51,570 bases of DNA from Legionellales bacterium (GCA_947475765.1 CANJMM010000012.1:1-51570); one strand, 5' to 3'. Positions 42,511-50,954 are shown, counted from the stretch's first letter. Made by a program: numbers and translations. The notes: a model not told the origin generated them from the sequence alone.

Positions 42511-44240
42511 TGTTACATTTTCTCTCTATTCGTAATTTGGCCGTCGTCGAAAAAACAGACATAGACTTTCAAGCTGGTATGACCGTGATAACGGGCGAAA
42601 CCGGCGCCGGAAAAAGTATTTTATTAGATGCCCTAAACTTAGCCTTAGGCCAAAGAATGGATACCAACGTCATTCGAGCAGGAGCAGATTATGCTGAAAT
42701 ATCTGCCAGCTTTGATCTAGCACATTTACCAGGGGCCATTTTATGGCTTAATGATTTAGAGCTTTCTGGAAAATCTGAACTAGATTCTGAACTGGATAAT
42801 GAATGCCTTATTCGACGCGTTTTATATAAAAATGGCCGATCCCGCGCTTATATAAACGGCAAGGCTGTAACCACCCAACAATTAAAATTATTAGGCGAAT
42901 TTTTAGTTCAAATCCATGGCCAACATGATCATCAATTATTATTAAAACCTAATGAGCAACTTAGAATCATCGATGCTTTTGGCCAACATCAAGAATTAGC
43001 TGACCAAACACAAAAAGCACATCTTCAAGTACAAAAATGTCTCCAAGAAAAAAATGCTTTGCTGAATCAACAAAGTCAAGAGCATCGTTTATCTTTGCTT
43101 GAATATCAACTGTCTGAACTAGAAGAGTTAAACCTAGAGCCTTTCGAATGGGAACAATTACATACTGCTCAAAAACAGCTCACGCATGCCACTGAAAATA
43201 TACAATTTGCAGAAAAAGCGCTCTCTATTTTAGAAGCTGCTGACAGCTACACTCAAAAAGACATTGCCCATTTATTATATGATTTGAGCGAATCCTTACA
43301 AAAGCTTTCTCCTCAACCTAAGCTTATTTTAGAAATGTTAGGGGTTGTTCATACCCACATTCAAGAAATCACCGCTTCTTTAAATCATTATTACCAACGC
43401 TTAGAAGTTGATCCACAAAAATTATATGACACTGAAGCCCGATTAAGTAAAATTTTTGATCTCTCTCGAAAACATAAAGTAAAACCTGAAGATCTTATAT
43501 TGCATCTTCAAACATTAACCTCTGAACTAGAAGCGCTTAAAAACCGAGAGGCCAAATTAGCTGGCATTGACAAAGAAATTGAACAGGCTCATGCCCATTT
43601 TTTATTTTACGCAGAACAACTCTCTTGCAAGCGCAAACAAGCAGCTCAACAGTTAAGCCTAGAAATCACCGAACGCATTCAAACCCTTGGCCTAGCCGCT
43701 GCCAAATTTTCGGCTGATCTCATTCCCTTGCCTAAAGAGAAACCTGCTGCCTCTGGCCTAGAATCTATTCTTTTTTCAGTTTCAGCCAATCCAGGCTTAC
43801 CTTTACAACCTATGCATAAAATTGCCTCCGGTGGAGAACTTTCTCGTATTAGTTTAGCCATTCAATTAGCGAGCGCCTCCTATTTAAATACCCCTACCCT
43901 TATTTTTGATGAAGTGGATGTAGGAATAGGAGGTAAAATTGGTGCCTTGGTTGGTAAATGCTTACAAACTCTTGGCAAACAAGCCCAAGTAATTTGTGTT
44001 ACCCATTTGCCTCAAGTGGCGGCTTGTGGCAATTATCATATTACCGTTTCTAAAACAGATTCTAAAACAGAATTAAATTGCTTAACTCAGGATAAAAGAA
44101 GCAAAGAAATTGCTCGCATGCTAGAAGGGTTTGATCAAACACCAGAGACCCTTGCCCATGCTGAACAATTATTGCGCAGTGCGCATGTGCTGTCACCCGA
44201 AAAATCAAAGTCAAAAAACCAAAAAACAATCACAAGCTAA
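42510..44240 (+). CDS. recN: DNA repair protein RecN
   Basis: RecN is an SMC-like ATPase in double-strand break repair. I start at the ATG at 42510 (MLHFLSIRNLAVVEKTDIDF), which overlaps the nadK stop (TAATG), giving 576 residues. The Walker A is ITGETGAGKSILLDALNLALG. A long coiled coil (about 150-370) follows, then the signature ASGGELSRISLAIQLA and Walker B TLIFDEVDVGIGG. Its end overlaps the convergent hepT-like gene by 4 bases. Confidence 0.96.
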   Translation: MLHFLSIRNLAVVEKTDIDFQAGMTVITGETGAGKSILLDALNLALGQRMDTNVIRAGADYAEISASFDLAHLPGAILWLNDLELSGKSELDSELDNECLIRRVLYKNGRSRAYINGKAVTTQQLKLLGEFLVQIHGQHDHQLLLKPNEQLRIIDAFGQHQELADQTQKAHLQVQKCLQEKNALLNQQSQEHRLSLLEYQLSELEELNLEPFEWEQLHTAQKQLTHATENIQFAEKALSILEAADSYTQKDIAHLLYDLSESLQKLSPQPKLILEMLGVVHTHIQEITASLNHYYQRLEVDPQKLYDTEARLSKIFDLSRKHKVKPEDLILHLQTLTSELEALKNREAKLAGIDKEIEQAHAHFLFYAEQLSCKRKQAAQQLSLEITERIQTLGLAAAKFSADLIPLPKEKPAASGLESILFSVSANPGLPLQPMHKIASGGELSRISLAIQLASASYLNTPTLIFDEVDVGIGGKIGALVGKCLQTLGKQAQVICVTHLPQVAACGNYHITVSKTDSKTELNCLTQDKRSKEIARMLEGFDQTPETLAHAEQLLRSAHVLSPEKSKSKNQKTITS

Positions 44241-44701
44241 CTTGGGGAAATCTTGCTTATTTTATTTTTTAATTCTTCCCAAAATAATAATAATTCATTT
44301 GATTTTTCCATTAAAATAAATAGATGTAAACTGATAGCTTCGTAATCATCTGGGTAATCATGCATCACTTGATTCCTAATTTCTCGTAAACTCATCCACC
44401 AATTCACCTCGTGAACATAACCTATTTTTTCTAATTTATTAAGCTTGTCTATAAAAGTAAGCGCATCTTCCCCAAGCACATCAAGAATTAATGAAAAAAT
44501 CTTTGCTCCAATCACATCCTGAAGTTTCCCAAATCTCATTGTCATCATGTCAAGAAAAGCAACCTGGTTTAATGGAAGATTGGCTAAATTATCTGCTGTT
44601 AGCGGCATAAAATCAGCCGCTTGAATTAAGGCACCTTTTAATCTTTGTGCATGAATATCTGCTACTTTTAAATAATCTGAAAGTAAAACATGATTTTTCA
44701 T
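44237..44701 (-). CDS. HEPN-domain toxin, HepT-like (type VII TA system)
   Basis: The 154-residue all-helical protein carries RNQVMHDY at residues 109-116. This is the RX4HXY motif of HEPN ribonuclease toxins of the HepT family. In characterised HepT/MntA pairs the partner nucleotidyltransferase adds AMP to the Tyr of this motif to silence the toxin. Its ATG overlaps the stop of the upstream nucleotidyltransferase gene by 4 bases, as in a coupled pair. It could also be an inactive or housekeeping HEPN protein, but the pairing makes a TA role likely. Confidence 0.8.
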   Translation of the reverse strand: MKNHVLLSDYLKVADIHAQRLKGALIQAADFMPLTADNLANLPLNQVAFLDMMTMRFGKLQDVIGAKIFSLILDVLGEDALTFIDKLNKLEKIGYVHEVNWWMSLREIRNQVMHDYPDDYEAISLHLFILMEKSNELLLFWEELKNKISKISPS

Positions 44702-45006
44702 ATCAGTTGCACCCCTGTATTCTTTGCTTCATCATAAATTCTCTGAGTTTTATTTTTTTTCAATATATTTAAGACAATGTCAATTTTTTGTTCGCCAATT
44801 CTTTTTTTTAAGTCTATTAAAAAGCGTATTTTCTTTTCTGTCGCTTGCATCAAGTCATCATAATTCGTTTCAATATAAAAATCGATATCCCCCCCTTTTT
44901 TCAGATTCTCTACCCTTGAGCCAAACAGCCAAAGTTTATCCCCAGATAAAAAATTTGAACAAAAAGCCTCTCGAATTTCTGTTAACTGTTTAGGTGTCAG
45001 CCTCAT
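44698..45006 (-). CDS. MNT-type nucleotidyltransferase antitoxin, MntA-like
   Basis: The protein has 102 residues from the ATG at 45006, which has an AAGGGA ribosome site; the frame also opens at 45033, inside fur. It contains LWLFGSRVENLKKGGDIDFYIE. This is the minimal nucleotidyltransferase signature GS...DxD, with nine residues between GS and DxD where ten is usual. MNT proteins of this size pair with HEPN toxins and modify them by AMP transfer. The start ATG overlaps the fur stop codon (ATGA), so expression is probably coupled to fur translation. Confidence 0.82.
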   Translation of the reverse strand: MRLTPKQLTEIREAFCSNFLSGDKLWLFGSRVENLKKGGDIDFYIETNYDDLMQATEKKIRFLIDLKKRIGEQKIDIVLNILKKNKTQRIYDEAKNTGVQLI

Positions 45007-45452
45007 CTTGTTTCCCTTGTACAGCTTGAACATATACCATATAAATACATAGTATGATGCATAATTTGATACCCGTATTTTTCTGCAACAGATAATTGAC
45101 GTGCCTCAATAGCTTCATCAAAAAATTCATCAATACGCCCACATTTCAAACACACCAAATGATCATGATGCTCACCTTTGTTTAATTCAAAAACAGAATG
45201 ACCCGCATCAAAATGATGTTTGATAATTAAGCCTGCTTCTTCAAATTGAGTTAAGACTCTATATACAGTCGCCAGTGCAATTTCTTCGCCCATTCCTAGT
45301 AAGATATGATAAATTTCTTCTGCTCTAAGATGTGCTACCGCATTTTCTAAGAGATGCAAAATTTTAATTCTAGGCGGGGTGGCTTTTAAGCCCAATTTTT
45401 TTAACTCTTCTATAGACTGGTCAATGGAGTGGTCAATCGGTTTATTAATCAT
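45003..45452 (-). CDS. fur: Ferric uptake regulator Fur
   Basis: Fur is the iron-responsive repressor of iron uptake and other genes. The 149-residue protein has the winged-helix N-terminal domain (LKATPPRIKILHLLE; ALATVYRVLTQFEEAGLI). The metal-binding region is HFDAGHSVFELNKGEHHDHLVCLKCGRIDEF, with a C-terminal CSSC zinc pair. The N-terminal tail is longer than usual and has an imperfect IDHSIDQSIEE repeat. Its stop codon overlaps the start of the mntA-like gene. The gap to the divergent bamE (112 bases) should hold both promoters. Confidence 0.96.
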   Translation of the reverse strand: MINKPIDHSIDQSIEELKKLGLKATPPRIKILHLLENAVAHLRAEEIYHILLGMGEEIALATVYRVLTQFEEAGLIIKHHFDAGHSVFELNKGEHHDHLVCLKCGRIDEFFDEAIEARQLSVAEKYGYQIMHHTMYLYGICSSCTRETR

Positions 45453-45564
45453 CTTTTTGCTCTTGTATGGCTGTTCACAGAGTGATAGCCTTAATCTATT
45501 ATTATGAATCTACACGATTTAATCGATAAATCAAATTAACTTAATTGGTGAGTTTAATAAATAA

Positions 45565-45897
45565 ATGCGCGCATCTAACCTAATATTAAGCCTAATGCTT
45601 TTACTCTCTGCTCTTTTTACCTCTGGCTGCCAATTAGTTTATAAACAAGAAATGAATCAGGGTAATATTATTCCTGAAAAAAAGCTAGTTGAATTAAAAA
45701 AAGGGCTCTCTATGGCTCAGGTGCATTTTTTATTAGGCACCCCTATTTTAGATAATTACATCCATCAAAACCGCTGGGATTATATTTATTATCTTAAACC
45801 AGGGTATGGTAAAACCCAACGTAAACATTTAGTGATTTATTTCACCGATGAAAAAGTATCTGACTTTATTTTGCCTTCTGAATCGCCTGACGCCTAG
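45565..45897 (+). CDS. bamE: Outer membrane protein assembly factor BamE (lipoprotein)
   Basis: BamE (SmpA) is a lipoprotein of the BAM complex that inserts beta-barrel proteins into the outer membrane. The 110-residue protein has a signal peptide ending in a lipobox, LFTSGC, with lipid attachment expected at Cys22. The SmpA/OmlA fold follows, with LKKGLSMAQVHFLLGTPI and RWDYIYYLKPG. Divergence from fur is the conserved gammaproteobacterial arrangement. Its 3' end overlaps the convergent rnfH gene by 32 bases. Confidence 0.95.
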   Translation: MRASNLILSLMLLLSALFTSGCQLVYKQEMNQGNIIPEKKLVELKKGLSMAQVHFLLGTPILDNYIHQNRWDYIYYLKPGYGKTQRKHLVIYFTDEKVSDFILPSESPDA

Positions 45898-46144
45898 CAA
45901 TTTTGACATCTACGTAAATCGGGCGATAGATTTCCAGCCTATCGCCTTCAGCAACGATGTGATTTAAAGCAATTGACTTACCAAAAATTCCTACTTTATT
46001 TTTCTCTCTATCCCATTCAGGATATAAATTAAAAAAATTAATTTCAGTTAAAACTTGTAATACCGTTGAATTATCCGCTACTTTTAGCGTTAAATAAAAA
46101 CCTTTATCATTAGGTAATATATAAATAATTTCAACTTGCATCAT
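45866..46144 (-). CDS. rnfH: RnfH/RatB family ubiquitin-fold protein
   Basis: A 92-residue small protein of the UPF0125/RnfH family, next to ratA as usual. The pattern fits a ubiquitin-like fold: QVEIIYILPNDKGFYLTLKVADNSTVLQVL, then VGIFGKSIALNHIVAEGDRLEIYRPIYVDVKIARRQ. Its function is not firmly established in any organism. It lies 22 bases after ratA and probably shares its transcript. Confidence 0.9.
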   Translation of the reverse strand: MMQVEIIYILPNDKGFYLTLKVADNSTVLQVLTEINFFNLYPEWDREKNKVGIFGKSIALNHIVAEGDRLEIYRPIYVDVKIARRQAIQKAK

Positions 46145-46166
46145 ATTTTATATTATTATTTTATTA

Positions 46167-46592
46167 TCAATAAACTTGTTTGGCTCTATCCGTAAATGCT
46201 TGAACTAAAGTTCCCACCATTGTTTTAAATTTACCTGAAATCAGCGCTGCCATAATAGGATTGCTGAACTCAAATTGCATATCAAACCTAATGTGACAGC
46301 CTTCTTGACAAGGCTCAAATAACCAAATCCCTTCTAGATGCTTAAAGGGACCTTCTTTGAGACGCATCACAATTTTTTGGTTTTTAATTAATTCGTTAAT
46401 AGTCGTAAAAGCCTGTGTGACGGCCCCTTGAGAGACTTTTAACCTAGCTTCTATACTCTGCTCTGTACTCGACAGTATGGAAGCTTCTTTACACCAAGGT
46501 AAAAAATCGGGGTAAACCTCAATATTATTCACTAAATTAAACATTTGCTCTGCCGTATATGGCACCAAAGCATGCCGCGTGACTTGTATCAT
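46167..46592 (-). CDS. ratA: RatA family START-domain protein
   Basis: RatA-type proteins (polyketide cyclase/COQ10 START fold) were described as inhibiting 70S formation in Escherichia coli. The eukaryotic relative Coq10 binds ubiquinone. From the ATG at 46592 the protein has 141 residues, with VTRHALVPYTAEQMFNLVNNIEVYPDFLPWCKEA and the C-terminal MAALISGKFKTMVGTLVQAFTDRAK typical of the family. The frame opens further upstream at a TTG, which is less likely. It is divergent from smpB. Confidence 0.93.
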   Translation of the reverse strand: MIQVTRHALVPYTAEQMFNLVNNIEVYPDFLPWCKEASILSSTEQSIEARLKVSQGAVTQAFTTINELIKNQKIVMRLKEGPFKHLEGIWLFEPCQEGCHIRFDMQFEFSNPIMAALISGKFKTMVGTLVQAFTDRAKQVY

Positions 46593-46777
46593 ATCAATTT
46601 TCAACCTCAAACCTGAACTAAATTAAATAAAATTAAGCTAAATTGCTTAAACGCTTAACTTTTATAATGATTTAACGTATTATACTCAATATGATACTAA
46701 AAATAGCCATCGCTATTTATTTATGATTATTACACTTAAGCCAATCAACTTGATTCACAAATGTGTACCTATTTATT

Positions 46778-47287
46778 ATGAGCACAAAATTAACGCCACC
46801 AAGGCTACCTAAAAAAAATAAGTCTAAATCTGCGGACAATCCGACTATTGCGGTCAATCGTAAAGCACGCTTTGAATATCACATAGAAGACACTTTTGAA
46901 GCAGGCCTAGTCTTACAAGGCTGGGAGCTCAAGTCTATTCGTGCAGGCAGTGCCGGCATTATGGACAGCTATGTGATTATTAAACGGGGAGAAGCTTGGT
47001 TAATTGGGGCGCAGCTTACCCCACTCTCCAGTGCATCTACTCATACGGTTGCGGCACCTATGCGCTCGCGCAAATTACTGCTGCACGCCAAAGAAATTCT
47101 CAAATTACAAGGCCAGGTAGAACGCACTGGCTACACACTTATCCCTTTAAAACTCTATTGGGTAAATAATCGCGTTAAACTCGAATTTGGCCTCGCCAAA
47201 GGAAAAAAAGAATTTGATAAGCGTGAAACCATTAAAAATCGTGAATGGGATAGACAAAAACAACGATTGAATAAATTAATTAGATGA
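46778..47287 (+). CDS. smpB: SsrA-binding protein SmpB
   Basis: SmpB binds tmRNA and brings it to stalled ribosomes. I place the start at the ATG at 46778 ([14 protein letters not shown], 169 residues) rather than the GTG at 46763. The family core is visible: [44 protein letters not shown] and [27 protein letters not shown]. The ssrA gene follows 16 bases downstream, so substrate and partner are encoded together. A possible -10 (TATACT near 46681) lies upstream. Confidence 0.97.
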   Translation: MSTKLTPPRLPKKNKSKSADNPTIAVNRKARFEYHIEDTFEAGLVLQGWELKSIRAGSAGIMDSYVIIKRGEAWLIGAQLTPLSSASTHTVAAPMRSRKLLLHAKEILKLQGQVERTGYTLIPLKLYWVNNRVKLEFGLAKGKKEFDKRETIKNREWDRQKQRLNKLIR

Positions 47288-47303
47288 GTTATGCTTAATA
47301 TTG

Positions 47304-47671
47304 GGGGGCGATCTGGCTTCGACGTGGGTCGCGATATTCAAGGTGCATGTCGAGTATGCAATTTAATCTCGTTAAACTTAATTGCAAAATGGTAGATGCA
47401 AACGATGCGAACCACAACGGAAACGCTGTCTTAAAAGCAGCTTAGTTTCCGCTTTTGACCGAGTGTGCATGTACGCTTGGATCAGAAGTTATATATACAT
47501 GACCGCTTAGAGGCTCTGTCTTAAGTCGCTAAGTTAAAAATGCAAGGCTCGCTTTTCTGGTTCTCTCTGGGCCAGGGCCAAAAAAGTTAAATTAAAGGCC
47601 TTACAGATAAACATGTAGACCCTTGAAGGTAGGATTTGCGGACGCGGGTTCAATTCCCGCCGCCTCCACCA
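47304..47671 (+). ncRNA. ssrA: Transfer-messenger RNA (tmRNA)
   Basis: The 5' end GGGGGCG pairs with CGCCTCC of the 3' end (one G-T wobble), followed by A and an encoded CCA. The T-arm GCGGGTTCAATTCCCGC is clear. The 5' CTGGCTTCGACG is typical of tmRNA. The resume codon is GCA at 47398, and the tag frame runs to the TAG at 47443-47445. The encoded tag is ANDANHNGNAVLKAA. The ANDxN beginning is typical of gammaproteobacteria. The last three residues are Lys-Ala-Ala instead of the common Leu-Ala-Ala or Ala-Ala-type end. Confidence 0.97.
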
Positions 47672-47845
47672 AAGTGAACGACTCACCTTCATTTTCACAC
47701 CTTGACCTGATCTATCAACTAAAATAGTGCAGATACCCGTTAATCTTAGTGATTTACCTTTTTGGCATTATGGGATTTTGGCATTACGGTAATTTGGTGA
47801 TATACTTATAACTAATCAGAAAGATAACTATTGGGGCAATATGCT

Positions 47846-48121
47846 ATGAAGACATACACCACTGATCCGTCTGGTCGGCTTTGTCTCGGTAAGGAATTTG
47901 CGAATAAAATGTTTTCCCTCCAGATGAAGCAAGGAAACATTGAATTAGTTCCTGTTCAAGTCGTTCCGGAAAAAGAAGCTTGGCTATACAAGAACTCTAA
48001 AGCGCTTGCTGCTGTCGAGCAAGGATTAAAGCAAGCTAAACAAGGTAAAGGAAAAGCTCTCAGCTTCAATTTAGAAGATGATGATGCCTGGCTAGAAGAA
48101 GAGAACCTGAGAAATAAGTAA
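47846..48121 (+). CDS. Antitoxin of a RelE/ParE-type TA pair
   Basis: The 91-residue protein starts at the ATG at 47846 (MKTYTTDPSGRLCLGKEF); a TTG at 47831 is in frame. The N-terminal part looks like a small beta-strand DNA-binding domain. The rest is helical with WLYKNSKALAAVEQGLKQAKQGK and ends acidic (LEDDDAWLEEENL). It stands 13 bases before a RelE/ParE-like toxin, the usual antitoxin-first order. I infer the antitoxin role from this pairing. The 174-base gap after ssrA holds no other gene. Confidence 0.75.
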   Translation: MKTYTTDPSGRLCLGKEFANKMFSLQMKQGNIELVPVQVVPEKEAWLYKNSKALAAVEQGLKQAKQGKGKALSFNLEDDDAWLEEENLRNK

Positions 48122-48134
48122 AAGGACGTACACC

Positions 48135-48458
48135 TTGAGTTTTGAGCTTCTTTATCAGCTTGTTGCCGAAAATACTTTTGTAGCGCTAAGAGAAAAAGCC
48201 AAAAAGAGCACTAAGGGCTCTCGGCAGTTTGGCTTATACAAACAGATCCATAAAACATTACACTTACTGCAAGCTAACCCCAGGCACCCTGGCTTGAACA
48301 CCCATGAGTACTCCTCCTTAGAAAATCCCTTTAATCCTAAAGAAAAAGTATTTGAAGCTTATGCCCAAAATAATATTCCTGGTGCATATCGCGTATTTTG
48401 GTGTTATGGTCCAGAAAAAAGGCAAATAACCATCATTGCTATCACCCCTCATCCATAG
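48135..48458 (+). CDS. RelE/ParE-family toxin
   Basis: The 107-residue protein starts at TTG (48135) with an AAGGACG ribosome site. The N-terminal helices are basic (LREKAKKSTKGSRQFGLYKQIHKTL). The C-terminal beta sheet has VFEAYAQNNIPGAYRVFWCYGPEKRQITIIAITPHP, the typical end of one RelE/ParE subgroup that resembles mRNA interferases. It is co-oriented with the antitoxin and convergent with phrB. Confidence 0.8.
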   Translation: MSFELLYQLVAENTFVALREKAKKSTKGSRQFGLYKQIHKTLHLLQANPRHPGLNTHEYSSLENPFNPKEKVFEAYAQNNIPGAYRVFWCYGPEKRQITIIAITPHP

Positions 48459-48470
48459 GAAATGAAGAGA

Positions 48471-49892
48471 TTAAATGCTTTTAAATAAGTTTAATGTTTT
48501 TATACGCATTGATTTGTAATCCACAATAGGCTGAGGATAATTTAATGCCTCTGGTTTTATGCCAAAAGCAAAAGGATCATGAATGGTTTTACTATCCAGG
48601 TGCGCTAATTCAGGACAAAATTTCCGAATAAACTCTCCTTTTGGATCAAAACGCTGACTTTGTGTTAGGGGATTAAAAATCCTAAAATACGGCACAGAAT
48701 CTGTTCCTGTAGAAGCGCACCACTGCCAACCACCATTATTAGCGGAAAAATCGCCATCAATTAGATGCGCCATAAAATGTTTTTCCCCTAAACGCCAATC
48801 GAGCAACAGAATTTTACTCAAAAACATGGCCACAATCATACGCAGACGATTATGCATCCAACCTGTTTTTAACAATTGTCGCATACCCGCATCTACTATA
48901 GGAAAGCCAGTCATCCCATTTTTCCATGCCTCTAACAAATTAGGATCATTTCCCCAAGGAATATGCTCAGTCTTTAAGCGAAAAGGTTTATGGCGACAAA
49001 TATTTGGGTTAGCATAAATAATATGATAATAAAACTCGCGCCAAATTAATTCAGATATAAAAGTAGCTGCCCCTTCGTTACTTTTGATACAATCTATATC
49101 AGAAAGGCGACAAGCCTCGAGCACGGCGGTAATACATTGCCTAGGAGAAATAACCCCTTGAGCTAAATACGGTGATAATGAACTGGTTCCATCCAGATTA
49201 GGATAATCTCTATTATTATGATAATCCTGCATCTTATTCTGGCAAAAATCTTTTAATTTTTTCTGTGCGGCTTCTTCTCCAGCCTGCCAATGCAACACTA
49301 CTTTTTGATGGGTAAAGCCTTTTAAAAAATCAGGTATAGGATCAGGGGTAATATCAGATTTAAAAGTTTTAATAGATTTACGCCACGTACGCCACGCTTG
49401 TTGCTCATGTGCTTTCGCTAACCATGTTTTTTTAAATGGGGTAAATACCTGAAATAAAGTATGACTCTTGTTCAACACGGTACCAGGAGACAACACTAAC
49501 TTTTCATTATAGCTATTCACTAGGGTATGACTTGCTAAAAGCCTTGTAACCGAATTATCTCTATTTTCCTCATCTAGCAAATACTCTTTATTAAAATAAA
49601 TAGCATCGATATCATATTCACGGCAGAGCTTATTTAACACCTTTGGACAATCTGAGAAAGAAGGCCCTTGGCGAATAAGCAGTGGAATGCCTTTTTTCCA
49701 AAGTGCTTCTGATAATAATTTTAAATTATCGAGCAAAAATCGAATTTTACAAGGCGCTTCGCTATGTGCTTTCCAAGTGACAGGCGTTAAGATAAACACC
49801 GCAATCAAAAAATGGGCGGCATGCATGGCTTCTGCCAATGCAATATTATCAATCAATCTCAAATCTGATCGAAACCAATATAAACTACGCAT
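48471..49892 (-). CDS. phrB: Deoxyribodipyrimidine photolyase
   Basis: The enzyme splits UV-induced cyclobutane pyrimidine dimers using light and FADH. The 473-residue protein has an N-terminal antenna-binding alpha/beta domain starting LYWFRSDLRLIDNIALAEA. The FAD domain contains SELIWREFYYHI, GMTGFPIVDAGMRQLLKTGWMHNRLRMIVAMFLSK, and WQWCASTGTDSVPYFRIFNP, with the conserved tryptophan of the dimer site. It overlaps the upstream ydcF-like gene by 8 bases. Confidence 0.95.
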   Translation of the reverse strand: MRSLYWFRSDLRLIDNIALAEAMHAAHFLIAVFILTPVTWKAHSEAPCKIRFLLDNLKLLSEALWKKGIPLLIRQGPSFSDCPKVLNKLCREYDIDAIYFNKEYLLDEENRDNSVTRLLASHTLVNSYNEKLVLSPGTVLNKSHTLFQVFTPFKKTWLAKAHEQQAWRTWRKSIKTFKSDITPDPIPDFLKGFTHQKVVLHWQAGEEAAQKKLKDFCQNKMQDYHNNRDYPNLDGTSSLSPYLAQGVISPRQCITAVLEACRLSDIDCIKSNEGAATFISELIWREFYYHIIYANPNICRHKPFRLKTEHIPWGNDPNLLEAWKNGMTGFPIVDAGMRQLLKTGWMHNRLRMIVAMFLSKILLLDWRLGEKHFMAHLIDGDFSANNGGWQWCASTGTDSVPYFRIFNPLTQSQRFDPKGEFIRKFCPELAHLDSKTIHDPFAFGIKPEALNYPQPIVDYKSMRIKTLNLFKSI

Positions 49893-50631
49893 GCCAACCC
49901 CATTGATTATAAATATAGTACCGAAGCATTCCTAAATATTCATGCAAAGAAAAATCTGTCATCGTAAAATTATAGGCTAATGGCCAAAATGACCAAATAG
50001 AAATAAAATAATCACCTCGAACAGGCACCACGTTCATCCCAAAATGGCTAAAACACAAGGCACTGCGCTTTAAATGAATACCGGATGAAACCATAACGAT
50101 ATTCTCTATATTCTGTATTGATAATTCTTTTAACTTATTTTGCGTCAATTTCGCATTTTGCCAAGTATTGATGCTCTGATCTTCTAAAATAATATCTTGA
50201 GAGTGTACGCCTAAATCTTGTAGCATTTTGCTATAAACCACTGCTTCTGCCTTACCATAGTGTTGTGGATCTCCCCCACTCACCATAATCTTGCAATACG
50301 GTTGTTCTTTTTTGCAGGCATAATACAAGCTCACTGTTTTATTGACACGTGCTTGTGCAAAAAAACTCACTTCAGGATCGACGCTTTGGGAGACTTGTAC
50401 ATTTCCTCCCCCTAGCAAGAGAATCACATTGTGTGCTTTCCAGCTGATAACCGGGATTTTGACATAAGGTTCTTGTAACGACTGTAGTAAGATATTAGGC
50501 AAAAGGCCCGATCCTATTAAGAAAAAAAGTATTACCCCACTGCCCTGCATCACCCTACCGAGCTTAAAAAACTTTAAGCGCACGAAAAAAGTACCCAGTA
50601 AAATCCCTATTAAAATACCGCTTAAACTCAT
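49885..50631 (-). CDS. YdcF/SanA-family (DUF218) membrane protein
   Basis: The 248-residue protein has two N-terminal hydrophobic segments (about 3-18 and 28-50). A DUF218 domain follows, with VILLLGGGNVQ, KIMVSGGDPQHYGKAEA, LEDQSINTWQNAKLT and IVMVSSGIHLKRSALCF. This is the order of motifs in YdcF, SanA and ElyC. ElyC and SanA act in envelope integrity in Escherichia coli; the reaction is not settled. Its stop overlaps the phrB start, so the two genes are likely co-transcribed. Confidence 0.85.
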   Translation of the reverse strand: MSLSGILIGILLGTFFVRLKFFKLGRVMQGSGVILFFLIGSGLLPNILLQSLQEPYVKIPVISWKAHNVILLLGGGNVQVSQSVDPEVSFFAQARVNKTVSLYYACKKEQPYCKIMVSGGDPQHYGKAEAVVYSKMLQDLGVHSQDIILEDQSINTWQNAKLTQNKLKELSIQNIENIVMVSSGIHLKRSALCFSHFGMNVVPVRGDYFISIWSFWPLAYNFTMTDFSLHEYLGMLRYYIYNQWGWHA

Positions 50632-50657
50632 GGCAAAGCCTTACAAACCCTAATTAA

Positions 50658-50858
50658 CTAACCCCTAAAATGGTTAACTAGAATATCATATGAATTAGCA
50701 TAGGGGCATCCATTTTGAGCAAAATAAGCATATGCACAATTGTGTAACTTTATTAACCAAATTAATAGTGATGCCTCTTCGATGGATGTCAGGCAACTAT
50801 CCCGAACGCCAGCGCGGATAAACAGACTACCCACGATTAGCATCGTTGCTATAGCCAA
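50658..50858 (-). CDS. Small hypothetical protein with one membrane segment
   Basis: A possible 66-codon frame starts at TTG (50858) or at the ATG at 50843. The beginning is hydrophobic (LAIATMLIVGSLFI), followed by a polar part with three cysteines (DSC, HNC, NGC). I do not recognise it. No convincing ribosome site is visible, and an in-frame stop occurs about 55 bases before the TTG. It may be a gene remnant. It lies 26 bases before the ydcF-like gene. Confidence 0.35.
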   Translation of the reverse strand: MAIATMLIVGSLFIRAGVRDSCLTSIEEASLLIWLIKLHNCAYAYFAQNGCPYANSYDILVNHFRG

Positions 50859-50954
50859 TAAAGCAATTGTAATATGATTTCTGGTAACATGGATACTTTC
50901 CCTGTATTAAAATCTTAAGGCCAGACCAAGTCCGAATCGCTCTCTTGAACAAAT

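Noticed and set aside
45453-45564. Possible Fur box between fur and bamE
   Set aside because: AT-rich partial palindromes such as CGATTTAATCG are present, but nothing matches the 19-bp Fur consensus well enough.
47672-47705. Hairpin GTGA-ACGAC-TCAC just after tmRNA
   Set aside because: Four base pairs and a poor T-tract; not convincing as the ssrA terminator.
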